Origin: Silene conica
Taxonomy: Eukaryota; Streptophyta; Magnoliopsida; Caryophyllales; Caryophyllaceae
Reading direction: 5' to 3'
Assembly (NCBI GenBank): GCA_029255685.2
Contig: CM055319.2
Span: 17,325,247 to 17,389,246 of the forward strand
Length of the DNA stretch: 64,000 nt
Positions within the stretch are counted from its first letter, which is position 1. Each line of letters begins with the position of its first letter. Shown here piece after piece: positions 22,086-34,179 of this stretch. Under the pieces are notes generated by a model that did no database searches, was not told the DNA's origin, and was given only the letters and a program-made list of their open reading frames with translations. The translations under genes were made by a program, and so were the position numbers.

Positions 22086-24805
22086 TCAAGTTATGCAAAC
22101 TTGGAGAGGTTCAATCAATATACTTTTGATCTGTTTTCGAGTATCTTTGTCTGGAACACTGAAACCATCACCTTCACGATATACGTGTTCAAACACCCGT
22201 GCTATATTTATAATAACCTTCACATATGAATGTTGCTTGCTAGAGGCGCTTAAAAACTCCTTGTTCATCTTCTTCCATCTATTACTTATCATCTTCTTTA
22301 CATGCAACCTAGCCATCTCCTCTGTCGCCTTCGCTTCCACCATGTAACATAAGATAGATGAGGGCGAGTCTCCTCTCTCAAGCTCAGCCTGTTTATGGAA
22401 GAATAGAGAGCATTAGAGAGAATAAACTTACGGAACTGGAATATATTTGATCTGTTTTAAGCTTAATACAAATATACTCTACCTATTACCCATTTATACC
22501 GTACGAACTCATTTAACTAGTGACGAATTTTATAGTCCAGGTATTCAACTAAGAATTCCCAGCTTTGATTTTTGAGAGATATGGAGGTTGGGAATTGGAT
22601 TTTATTTTATGAATATGATGACGTTGAACAATGAAAGGGTTTTGAGTGTTATTTGTTTTAATAGAAGGTAAATTAATTTGATTGAAGGGAAATATATACA
22701 TACCTCTGAAGTTCCTAAATCATTGGAGAGTCGAACTATTAGCGACATATGATATACGAGATCTTGATCCTCTCCCAGTTCATCTTTCAGCAAGTCTGAT
22801 GCACCATCAGTAGTACACAGACGGGTGACCAGAGAAAGCAAAGGGCCTGATGAAGATATTCTTGCATCTTGCAGATATTCTTCAAGAGATGGTATATAGT
22901 TTGTGTTATACCACCGAGCTTCTGATAGTAGAGCTTTGCAGAAATCAGCCCACTGTCAAAACATGATAGCAAAGAGACACCCAGATTAAGAGTCGGCGTC
23001 AATATCTACAGTAGTATTCATTTTCAAATGTAGACACAACTTACTGCAGTTTTCAGGTAGAAGGATATATCACCACAGTCTTTTTCTCTCTGAATCTCAT
23101 TAGCTATTTCAGCAGTAGTTGTTCTCAGGGTCTCGAAGCAAATCTTTATGCATTCAGGAAGTTGCTGTAATTCTTCGGAATCCCATCTATATGTCATATA
23201 CGGGGTATTCATAAATTTGATAACATATCATTTAGCATTTTAGTGTATCAGCAATCATGAACTAATAATCAATCTGATACGAACCTCTCCACAGCCATTG
23301 TGAATCTCTTAAGTTCTTCCATAGAGCCATATATGTCATAAAGATCATCTATAACCAGTATAAAAGTTATGACTTTCGTCAGGCATTTCCGGAGTAGTGC
23401 ATACTGTGGTTCATATGCGATTCCAACTGTCCACAGGAAACTTTCGACTAATCGGTCTCTAGAGAATTTAATACTTTTCATAAGCCCAAGATCATTCCAC
23501 CACCTGATGATTTGAAGATTATGAGTTGAGGAATCAAATGAGTAAAACCTGATGAAAATATGTCATTACTCATTACCTTGACAGATCTTTGAGTTCTTCC
23601 ATGTGCATGGCTTGAGTAATGTTGAAATTGAGCTTAGCCAACTCAACTAAAATCTTATTTGTACCGCCATTCTCTTGCTCATAAGCATGAATTTGATGTA
23701 TGACATCAAACCACACCACTCTGTAGTGACATGGACCCTTCAAAGCATGTGTTACTTTTCGGGACAAAGGGGTGTCATCATCTAAATACTGATGACAGTT
23801 GATGAGATTATGATACGAAAAATGCTTTGCTTTCATCAAAATCTCGTCGCCTTCTGTAGCTAAATCTGAGGCCTCAAACAGCTCAAGAACTCCTCGAATA
23901 TGGGAGGAACCAACATCTTCCTCACCCGGAAGCATTTCATCAATGAAATCAACAAACACATCTAGGCCAGAAAAAAGGGTCCAAATGAATCTTCATGCGA
24001 AAGAGTAGAAAAAGGTTATCAAGAGAACATTAAACTGAAATTTACAAAGTTCCAAGAAGCTTACCCTGTGAAACAGGGTATCCATGCTGTCGAAGAAGCC
24101 GAAAACTTAGTGCAGTTTTCAGAATATCCTCCTTGGAACCAGAAGTCATGTTTGTGTTTGAAGCTATGAGATCAAGGGCATCCTTCATAAATTTAGGGAA
24201 GACACTGGACAATCCTAATTTCGAAATGCTGTCAACGATGAGCAACAGGGACAATTCTGTTTCTTCACTAAGTGAATGCATAAATTCCTCTTTGAGCTTC
24301 TCTGTTCTTATTCTGTAAATAACATCCTGCATGAAATATTTTCGGCTCATTAATAATATTAAACCACACAAGAGTATATGGCATAATATAATATGAGTGA
24401 ATTGCTCAAAATATTCTAAACTTTATTTTTAAAATGGAAAAGAGAAGTTATCGACTGGAGGTAAAATCGATAGTGTAAAGTAGAATTTATTTAGAAATCA
24501 TATCTTACTATGAATTGACTTTGAAGAGACTGAACAAAATCGTAACTCCAAGTATTTGGCTTATAATTAGCAGAACGACGTTCATGAGTTACGCTGTAGG
24601 CTTCACTGCCCATAATTAAGCTGTTTTGTTGTACTAGTGATGTGTTTTGGTTCAGGTTTTTGAGGGAACGGAGAGGGAGGCACATAGAGGGAAAGGAAAT
24701 GGAGCGAAGGGGTGGGGAGGAGTACGTTCCGATGTAGTTTCCGTTCAACTTGCCGGAAATTATATAACTCCTCCCTCCGCACCCTTTGTTTCCAAACACA
24801 TCCAT
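22086..24805 (-). CDS. Terpene synthase, TPS-b type (probable plastid monoterpene synthase), 7 exons, 618 aa
   Basis: CDS exons on the minus strand: 24805-24509, 24326-24065, 23961-23577, 23503-23285, 23186-23045, 22952-22704, 22388-22086. They total 1,857 bp and join in frame with no stop. All introns are GT-AG; the donor of exon 4 (GTTCGT) is weak. Lengths of 219 and 249 bp for exons 4 and 6 are typical of plant TPS genes. The ATG at 24805 lies ~70 bp below a TATA box. Residues ~1-75 are Ser/Arg/Asn-rich, like a transit peptide. RR(x)8W is at 76-86, LELFEAS near 212, RDR at 330-332, DDLYD at 367-371, and NDLGTSEAE at 512-520 (crossing the exon 6/7 junction). These are the Mg-binding and ionisation motifs of class I TPS, which convert a prenyl diphosphate, here probably geranyl diphosphate, to a terpene. 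The product cannot be told from sequence. A sesquiterpene enzyme is less likely given RR(x)8W and the N-terminal extension. Confidence 0.93.
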
Positions 24806-24874
24806 CTCCCAAAATTGTATCAATATTTCAATGAGTTCTAAATTCTTGCTTCCAATTTGCCACAAATGCTGCAG

Positions 24875-24882
24875 TTTATATA
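24875..24882 (-). promoter_or_regulatory. TATA box of the terpene synthase gene
   Basis: The minus strand reads GCTATATAAACTGC. It is 70 bp upstream of the ATG at 24805, which puts a transcription start near 24848 and a short 5' leader of ~40 nt. This supports the chosen start over the longer open frame that runs upstream to 24889 without an ATG. Confidence 0.7.
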
Positions 24883-24889
24883 GCTTCAA

Positions 24890-25131
24890 CTTTCACCTTT
24901 TTCCTTGACTAGAATGGTGACAGCCTCACAGAATGCAGATAAGTGTTTCTATTCCATGTGTTCTTCATTTTTGGAAAAATGAATAGTCCCACTCATACTA
25001 AAAGTATGGAAAAGTGACACGTTTTTATAATAACTATAAAGTCTGTTGTATAATATTAAATCATTATTTACTATAAGAGTATTCTTAATTGTATTTTCGA
25101 ATCTACTATTTTGAGAAACGGAGATGATAAT
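24890..25131 (-). other. Upstream region of the terpene synthase gene
   Basis: Only ~250 bp separate the TATA box from the TSD of a Mutator-like element (25132-25140). I see AT-rich sequence without a clear named motif. The proximal promoter is therefore short or continues into the transposon. Confidence 0.5.
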
Positions 25132-26158
25132 ATTTCGGTTGAATAATGATATAGCGACACCGGGTGTTACTCAAATTGAGCGACACCCGGGATATTATTG
25201 TAATTTACTTACATATTTTGGGTTCCCTCCATCAACATTCAAATTTTAAACTTATTGTTGGTCAAGGGTAATTTAGGAAACTAATATTAGTTAATTAATT
25301 TTACGGTTTTAAATTATAGTCAAAGTCAAAGGCGGTCACCACCGACAGTTTGACCACCGGTGGATAGTGATCGGTCAGTGGTGGTTGGCGGTCAGCCATC
25401 AAATGAAACTTCAAAAAAATAGTTAATAAGGCTTGAACTCATGACCTCTTGAATGATGTACACTTGCTATACCACTATGACACAAGTATTTTGTTATAAT
25501 TCTGATATCTCTTTTGTTATATATATGACAACTAAATTTTGAGTTAAATTAATATGTACCTATAATAATTTTCAAATGTACTTCTAACTTATATTCAATG
25601 TACCCATTATAAAATCAATATAATGCTCATCTAGTTAAATGTATTTGATAAAAAATTGAACAATATATTTTTTATACTTAGAGTTTACATAATTATATTA
25701 TAAATTTACATTTATTACAGGTCATATTATTATAACAAAAAAAATTTATGTACGTACAATATATTTATGACAAAGGTACATTTTTTTTTATTGGAGTTAC
25801 ATAATATATTACTATACGAGTATGGGTGCCCGGCTTCGCCCAGACTACCTCTATTTAGCATTAAAATATATTTTCATTAATTAAAACTATTTTAAATTTG
25901 CATAACTCATAAATTTATCATTAAATATTTTTCTATGAGACCGGGTATATCTTAATATTACAACGAAATAAATTATGAGCTAAATTCACTACTACTCCTA
26001 CTATTAATATTAATATTTTACTTAAACCGATTACTAGCTAATTTTTCATATATCCCTTATTTTGTTCTTAGGATCGTTACTTTTATTACATTCGTTATTA
26101 CTATTGTTACTTTCATTACACCCGATGTAATTATTGTTACTGGGCTACTTTTATCCAC

Positions 26159-28070
26159 CAAAAAGGCTACACATACACAATGTGTATGGAAAATCCATGA
26201 CACGTGTCAAACTCAAGTTAATTTATTGTAGTTAGATTAGGGTTATGTTAGTAAATTAGCATATGTAGTTAACTAAGTTAACTATATGTATTTAATTAAT
26301 TTATGAAATTTCTATTATTTTACACATTATTTATTTTACTTAATTGTTTTACACATTATTTATTTTACTTAATTACTTTCACTAATAAATTAAATAGTAA
26401 TTTTATTAGTTTTTTAATAGTTTCATTTAAATTAAATGAGAATTTTTGATTGTTTCATTTGTTCTTAAATAATTTATCTAATCAATTTACCCTGAAATAA
26501 TTTAATCAATCGTGATTAAGTTCATCAAAAATTAATCGTGATCGAGATCAGAATCCATGATCAATTGTTGAACACATATATAATTTAACTAAATCATTTA
26601 CCCTAAAATAATTATATTAATCAAAACATTAATCAAGATCAAATCGTCAAATTAAATTTAGATAATACTAAATTCAATCGTCAAATTAAAATTAGATCAA
26701 CACTAAATTAATTTGATTAATAATCAAGATTAACAATAAATATTAAGGAAAAGATATTTTTGCATACAATTTAAACAAAAAGATAATATTTCCCTCCAAA
26801 TTTTATCACCAAATGTGAATTATCTAAGGAAGATTTTTTTTTTGCATAAAAATCTCAACAATAAGATATCGTCAAATGAAAAGATTTAAGCTAACAATAA
26901 TTTGTTTTAAAAATAAAGAAATAAATCACTAAATGTTTAAAAATAAGGAAATGAATAGGTGAAAAACTAAATTAGATGTAAACGAATAATATGAAGTACA
27001 TTGAATAATATAAAGATATGTAGTTGATAAATAAATGTGTTGATACTTGATACCCTTGCTTAGTTGGTTACAAGATTAGTTGCAAAATACAAGCATCTAA
27101 GTGCGTGCGTGTTCGAACCCCAATAGCAACGTTTTTTTTCTTTTTTTTTAAATCCTTTTCGTTTCCACCTTTTTTCTCAACTTTTGTCGATTTTGATGTT
27201 CATTAACGTTTTGATCAATCGAAGATAATTAATTTCGAAAGATTACTCACCTAATATTATAATATTTATTTTCGTTTCTCTCTCCTTTATAACGGAAAAC
27301 TACTTACTAAGCAAAAATACTCTTATGAAATTTATTTTTATTTCCGAATAATACGTTCTGTATATAGGCCAAGATTTGTATTATGCAAAAAAACAATAAT
27401 ATAAATACAAAACGGATAATAAAAATATTGTAATTATTTATTCAGTAAATAAAAAGTACAATGAAAATAAAAACGTGCGGAAAATAAATATAAACAATAA
27501 AATTGATTTTGTCAATGGATTTGTCAACTGATCTTTTTAATTTTGATGTTGATTAACTTTTTAATCAATCGATTTAATTAATTTAGTATGATTGAGTTTG
27601 ATCATTTATTGATCGATTATGATCATGATTAAGTTTGATCGAGTACGATCATCATTAAGTTAGTGTGATTGAGTTTAATCCGGTTTGTTGAACAATAATG
27701 TTATACTTAATAAAAAATCGGTTTAATTACATCAATTAAAATGGAATAATTAAAATAAAATAATTAAAATGGAATTAAAACAATAAACATTTCATAAATT
27801 TGCGAAAACTTGATGAACCCTAAAATATTTTAATTTATTAATAAAATAAAATTGATTAATTAAAATTTTTAAATTATTATTCATATATATATTAATTACA
27901 TTCCATAAATAAATTAACTACATGTAGTTAACCAAGTCAACTACAAATGTTAATTTACTAACTTGACCCTAAACTAACCTATACATGCTAACTTGAGTTT
28001 GCCACGTGTCATAATATGATTGGTTGTGTATGGAAAAAATCATACACATTGTGTATGTGTATCATCTTCC
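26159..28070. mobile_element. Nested 1.9 kb Mutator-like element
   Basis: It is flanked by TTTATCCAC(C) at 26150-26159 and 28071-28080. The ends pair over ~200 bp: gctacacatacacaatgtgtatgg on the left against the complement of ccatacac...cattgtgtatgtgtat on the right, then gacacgtg(t/g)caaactcaagtta and on through a pair of gtagttaac motifs. There is no coding potential. A tRNA-like tail (gtgttcgaaccccaatagcaac, ~27109-27130) lies inside. The same terminal family recurs at 35843 and 50990. Confidence 0.85.
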
Positions 28071-28516
28071 TTTATCCACCATTAAAACTTTACTAAATTG
28101 TTACGTTTATTACATTAGTATTTTTTATGAAATATGATTCGCTAAATTTGGTTAACATATATATTTACAATTTATATCTTGAAATTATGATGAAAACGAA
28201 GTAAAATAAATCAACAAATTATGAGACATGTTCACCTATCCCCTTGTTAATATTAGTACTTTCATTACATCTCTTGTTAATACTATTACGTTCACTACTT
28301 TTTCGGTTACTGCTGTTTGTATAACTACTCATGCTATTTTTACGGTTAACCCGTTAGTTCTATCAATATTATGTATTTACAAAAAACTAATCACTATTAC
28401 TATAAAAGAAAAATGTAAATTTGCATACGTGGCGCAATATCGTTTCAGTGTTTACTCTTTCTCGCACTCACATTCACCCTCACAAATTAATGTTTCGTAG
28501 ACCAAGCAGAAGCTAT

Positions 28517-29210
28517 GATTTATGCCAAGTCAGATATTCCCAAAAATTTATTCCGTCAGATATTCAAACAAATTTATTCCGCCTAAATCAATCCAAATAA
28601 ACAAAAAGATATGATTTTATTCTAAATTTAGTGATATTCTAACAGAAAGATTACTTTTGGAAAAAATCAATCTAATGTTATAGGAAACCGTATACAAAAA
28701 GATAGGATTTATGCCAAGTCAGATATTCTCAAAAATTTATTCCGTCAGATATTCAAACAAATTTATTCCGCCTAAATCAATCAAAATAAACAAAAAGATA
28801 TGATTTTATTCTAAATTTAATGATATTCTAACAGAAAGATTACTTATGGAAAAAATCAATCTATTTATTCTAAATTTTATGATATTCTAACAGAAAGATT
28901 AGTTTTGGAAAAAATCAATCTAATGTTATAAGAAACTGTATACAAAAAGACATGATTTATGCCAAGTCTGATATTCCCAAAAATTTACTCCGTCAGATAT
29001 TCAAAAAAAATTATTCTGCCTAAATCAATCCAAATAAACAAAAAGATATGATTTTATTCTAAATTTAATGATATTCTAACGGAAAGATTACTTTTGGAAA
29101 AAAATCAATCTAATTTATTCTAAATTTTATGATATTCTAACAGAAAGATTAGTTTTGGAAAAAATCAATCTAATGTTATAGGAAACCGTATACAAAAAGA
29201 TATATTTATA
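28517..29210 (+). repeat. Minisatellite of ~190-250 bp units in the Mutator-like element
   Basis: The starter gatttatgccaagtc recurs at 28517, 28706 and 28954, each followed by ttattccgtcagatattcaaa, agatatgattttattctaaa and gaaagattacttttggaaaaaa. The longer unit carries an extra partial copy of the attctaacagaaagatta section. Units are ~90% alike by eye. Confidence 0.85.
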
Positions 29211-29890
29211 AACTCGGTTTTTAACTAAAAGATAATTATATTTTCTAATTTTATTAATTTTGGAAAGATAATTTCAAAAAAATATCTCTATAACATATAT
29301 ACTTATTTATACTCTAAGAAAACTCACAAAAAGAAAAAAACTTCATAACTAAAAAATATCGCTCATTACCAAGTTTCACAAAATCACCTTCAAGAATTAT
29401 ATTGATTTTATACTGAAGGTACATTGATTATAAGTTATAAATACATGTAATAATTATTATACGTACATATTGTTTTAGCTAAAATTTTAACATAGGTATA
29501 TATACCAAAAGAGATACAAATTTATTAGAAAAATCCATGTGGTATAGTGGTATTAGCAATTGTCTCTTATCCCAGAGGTTAAGTGATCAAGCCCCACTAA
29601 TAACATTTTTCAGGTTTCATTTGATGGTTCATTATCAACCACCGGCGACTGGTGGCTTTGATGGCCGTCGGCCCCCCGATCAACCACCATATTATCTAGT
29701 TTTAGTTATTATTATCATTTATATTTTATTTTATTAATATGATAAATATGTGATTTACGGTTCTACCCTTTCGAAATTGGCGCAAAAACGAAAATTTAAT
29801 TTTCTATTTTCTATTTTTTTTCTATTTTTTATTAGGGTGTTACCGAAATCGGTAACACCCGGTGTCGCCCTAGCACTATCCATTTCGGTT

Positions 29891-30216
29891 ATCTTGGTCG
29901 GATAATCGGGAAATTACAGAATCTTGTAAATAGCTTGGGTGGCACTATGTGATATGTGATAATAGCATTTATCCTTACACACTTTCACATTCACCCACAC
30001 AAAACAATTTTTTTCTCAACCAATTAAATTTTGTGAAATTTGTCAAGTCAGATTTTATAATTGATAAAAAACAGTGCGTTTAATGCCATTAAATTTGCAC
30101 CCATATTTTCAATTAATCAATTATAACGTTTTCTTCCCCAAATTTCTAAATTGAAATTTCAAGAATTTGGGTTAATGCTGTCACAAATCAAGCAATAATT
30201 ATTTCGATAATATAAA
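29891..30216. other. Intergenic sequence
   Basis: AT-rich unique sequence between the Mutator-like element and a SINE. I see no ORF, repeat or RNA here. Confidence 0.5.
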
Positions 30217-30226
30217 AGCTGTCTTT

Positions 30227-30491
30227 TTTTTTTATTTTTCGTGACGAGGGAACCCGCAGCCGCTACCTTTGGTGCGCACTGGGTAAACCCGCGGGTATAT
30301 GTAATAGCCTGCAAACCACATACACCAGGTAAGCCACCCGAGGGTGACAGGCTCGAAGTTTATTTAGGCATGGACTCAGGCCAAGAATGCTCCACAAGAT
30401 TTTGTTTTTGGGGAGGCTTGAACCCGGGTCTCCTGGGAATTTCACCCAGGTTTTAACCACTAGACTCCACCCTTGCGGGCAAAAAAAAAAT
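30227..30491 (-). mobile_element. tRNA-derived SINE
   Basis: It is flanked by the 10-bp direct repeat AGCTGTCTTT (30217-30226 and 30492-30501). On the minus strand it reads gcccgcaagggtggag, an A-box-like gtctagtggtta (~30453-30464), then a B box GGGTTCAAGCC (30415-30425), a ~150-bp body, and an A-rich tail (the T-rich run at 30227-30240 on the plus strand). A Pol III-type promoter, long TSD and poly-A tail define a SINE, which needs LINE enzymes to move. The ORFs on both strands here are accidental. Confidence 0.88.
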
Positions 30492-30501
30492 AGCTGTCTT
30501 T

Positions 30502-31367
<866 letters not shown>

Positions 31368-31434
<67 letters not shown>
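31368..31434. repeat. (TA)n microsatellite, ~67 bp
   Basis: A pure AT dinucleotide tract between two fold-back elements. Confidence 0.95.
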
Positions 31435-31437
<3 letters not shown>

Positions 31438-32543
31438 GTGAGAACCACCCTTATAATGAGAACTATGAGAACCTTCACTAAATCTCCACCAAATCTCGCT
31501 TCGAAAGTTTTGATGGATCATTTACCATTAGTTTAACTTATTCAAATACACACTTTAGTATCATTAAACCAAATTTATTAATTTTATTAACAAAATATAT
31601 ACTTAGTGTACCAAAATACAATTAGGTATACTAAAACGGCTATAAATGCACCAAAACGACCACTATGTGCATGGAATTTTTTACATGCATGAAAATGATT
31701 ACTAGGTGCATGAAAATAGTAGGCTCTACGTGCATTAAAACGAGTTCTAGGTGCATGAAAAATGATAGATACGTAAAAATCGGTAGTATGTGCATGAAAA
31801 TTAATAAAACGTATCTCCCCTCGATTTCCGTCACTAGTATATTTTTTCTTGACCAAGAAATATGTTCTCTAGCCATAAAATTCCATGCCGAATCCAAATA
31901 TGTCATTAAGTTTTTTTAAAAAAGTCCGTAAGGTAGAGTTCTCATGGTTCTCATTATATTGGTGGTTCTCATATGATCCCAAATCTATATAGAATTGGGA
32001 TCCTATGAGAACCACCAATATAATGAGAACCGTGAGAACTCTACCTTACGGACTTTTTAAAAAAAAATTAATGACATATTTGGATTCGGCATGGAATTTT
32101 AAGGCTAGATAACATATTTCTTGGTCTAGAAAATATATACTAGTGACGGAAATCAAGGTGAGATACGTTTTATTAATTTTCATGCACCTACTACCGATTT
32201 TTACGCATCTATCATTTTTCATGCACCTAGAACTCATTTTAATGCACGTACAACCTCTTATTTCATGCACCTAGTAATCATTTTCATGCATGTAAAAAAT
32301 TTCATGCACATAGTGGTTGTTTTCGTGCATTTATAGCCGTTTTAGTACGCCTAATTGTATTTTCGTACACTAACTATATATTTTGTTAATTAAATCAAAA
32401 ATTTTTGTTTATTGATACTAAAGTGTGTATTTGAATAAGTTAAACTAATGGTAAATGATCCAACGAAACATTTGAAGCGAGATATGGTGGAGATTTAGTG
32501 AGGGTTCTCATGGTTCTCATTATAAGGGTGGTTCTCACCGGAT
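31434..32543. mobile_element. Head-to-head fold-back element, ~1.1 kb palindrome
   Basis: The left arm starts tccggtgagaaccaccc and runs to ~31983. The right arm is its near-exact complement, ending gggtggttctcaccgga at 32543. The axis, near 31990, lies between gatcccaaa and ttgggatc. Each arm contains short gtgcatgaaaat repeats and a gtgacggaaatc block. The arms are ~545 bp each. It is probably two copies of one element inserted in opposite directions, or a long fold-back element. Small ORFs here come from the gtgcatgaaaat repeats. Confidence 0.75.
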
Positions 32544-32554
32544 CTCGACCCCTA

Positions 32555-32676
<122 letters not shown>

Positions 32677-33130
32677 TATATACCCAATAGGCCAATAATG
32701 GTTTATACATATATATACCCAATAATGGTTTAGTTTTAAGCATATATTTTAATTTTGCAAAAATCAAGTCATAAACAAAACGGTTAAAACTAAACCTTAA
32801 AATAAAATATATACTTAAAAAAGGACTAAAAAGTTGGGCCAAAATATATATACCGATATTAATCATTATATACAATTTTCGCAAAATTAAAATAATAAAT
32901 ATAATACAGTATAACCGTTTTATATATACCCAATAATGGTTTAGTTTTAAACATATATTTTAATTTTGCGAAAATCAAGTCATAAACAAACCGGTTAACC
33001 TGGAAAATTATTTTTAACAAATAATATGTACAATTTTGGTTAATTGCTGAAATTACTACCTAGTTTACCTTGCAAAATTACAGCAATTAATATTATGTAT
33101 AACAGTACGAAATATAGTTGTGACGTCTTA
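32677..33130. repeat. Intergenic sequence with a duplicated ~80-bp block
   Basis: The block cccaataatggtttagtttta...aaaatcaagtcataaacaaa occurs at ~32716-32790 and ~32929-32997. A fragment (gcgaaaatcaagtcataagcaaaa) recurs at ~33936. Nothing coding is seen. Confidence 0.6.
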
Positions 33131-33500
33131 AATGAGAATTTGTGTATAATTATTAGAAAATATTGTTAATAATTAATCACAAATTCTCATTTTTGACGGG
33201 TATATCCGTCTCAAACATGCGACGGGTCAAATATTACTCATTTGAGTAGGAAAAGAAAAGTCTTTTGAGACTCCGTATGCTTTGTCTTATCTATGCAAAT
33301 TGGAAAACTTGACCCGTTAAAAGCTTCCGACGGATATATCTGTTGCAAGGGAGACTTACTGATAATTAATAATCTGTATTAGTATCATTTACGATAATAA
33401 ACTTTTACACAAAAGTAAATCACAAATTCTTATTTGTGACGGTCATATCTGTCGCAATCTTGCGATGGATCAAGTAATACCCATGTGGGGTATCATATTT
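33131..33500. repeat. MITE-like inverted repeats with gacggatatatccgt motifs
   Basis: A segment near 33172-33373 has ends that pair imperfectly: cacaaattctcatttttgacgg.tatatccgtct...acgggtcaa against the complement of cttgacccgtt...gacggatatatctgt. A third partial copy is at ~33416-33480. A hairpin (gagaatttgtg/cacaaattctc) lies at 33133-33191. I cannot see a clean TSD. Confidence 0.5.
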
Positions 33501-34124
33501 ATATAATTGTAATTAAGATAATTTAGAAGGCTCTCGTTAAGCCACGGCATCAACCCAATTTTTTATTTTTTTTAAATGATCATGGTAGGACCCGCAAAGT
33601 TGTATAATGATTTTAATACAGAATAACTGCTTGAAATAATAGTTTTACAATTATTACGTAACACTGTTTCTCCGAAAATTGTTAATATGTATAACATGGA
33701 CTTAAATATTATATAAGAAAATATAATAATTTCGAACGTCGTTTGTCTAGAACTATTATATAACAATTTATACCCAATCATAATTACAATAAACAATAAT
33801 AATTAACAATGTATAACAATCAGAAAAAAATATGGCGGTACTACTAAATTAAATTTAAAAAACAATAAAAATAACTTAATATTAATCTAACAATCAGGAA
33901 TAGTGTACAAATTAATATCATCAATTGAAATAGTTTGCGAAAATCAAGTCATAAGCAAAATTGTATAGACGTTAGATATAAAACAAAATCAAATTTTGAT
34001 AAAAAAATGTATAGACGTTAGATATAAAACAAAATTTATGAACAATTATAATTTAGTTACGATAATATATAATTAAAATAATACGTTTTGAAAACAACTC
34101 GTGCAATTTTTTACACGGGCCAAA
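33501..34124. other. Intergenic AT-rich sequence
   Basis: No gene seen. A short direct duplication, gtatagacgttagatataaaa, occurs at ~33964 and ~34010. Confidence 0.5.
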
Positions 34125-34179
34125 AACTAGTTTTATCTATTTTTTTTTTTTTTTTTTTAAATAACTAGTTTTATCTATT
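34125..34179 (-). mobile_element. Poly(A)-only retroposition stub
   Basis: A 17-bp perfect direct repeat, AACTAGTTTTATCTATT (34125-34141 and 34163-34179), flanks only a T-run of ~17 bases plus AAAT. This is what remains when LINE machinery inserts almost nothing but a poly(A) tail. Slippage duplication is an alternative, but the long exact flanks favour retroposition. Confidence 0.65.

Larger units (their letters stand above)
25141..29881. mobile_element. Non-autonomous Mutator-like element with long inverted arms
   Basis: The flanks carry the 9-bp direct repeat ATTTCGGTT (25132-25140 and 29882-29890). Immediately inside, the ends pair as gaataatgatatagcgacac and the complement of the right end, ggatagtgctagggcgacac, continuing through ccgggtgttac. 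Inverted similarity extends inward ~360 bp and includes a tRNA-like stretch on each side (25423-25500 and 29530-29600). A 9-bp TSD with long TIRs is characteristic of Mutator-like elements. No transposase is visible; the 4.7 kb interior is AT-rich and contains a nested element and a minisatellite. Confidence 0.85.

Noticed and set aside
24806-24889. N-terminal extension of the terpene synthase by 28 codons
   Set aside because: The extended frame starts with TTG and would include the TATA box; the ATG at 24805 fits the promoter better.
27040-27135. tRNA gene (ends gttcgaaccccaatagcaac)
   Set aside because: No cloverleaf could be drawn and similar tails occur in other transposon arms here; same for 48785-48860 and 50035-50130.
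31587-31919. ORFs with repeated Met-His or Cys-Met-Lys on both strands
   Set aside because: They come from gtgcatgaaaat short repeats within the fold-back element.
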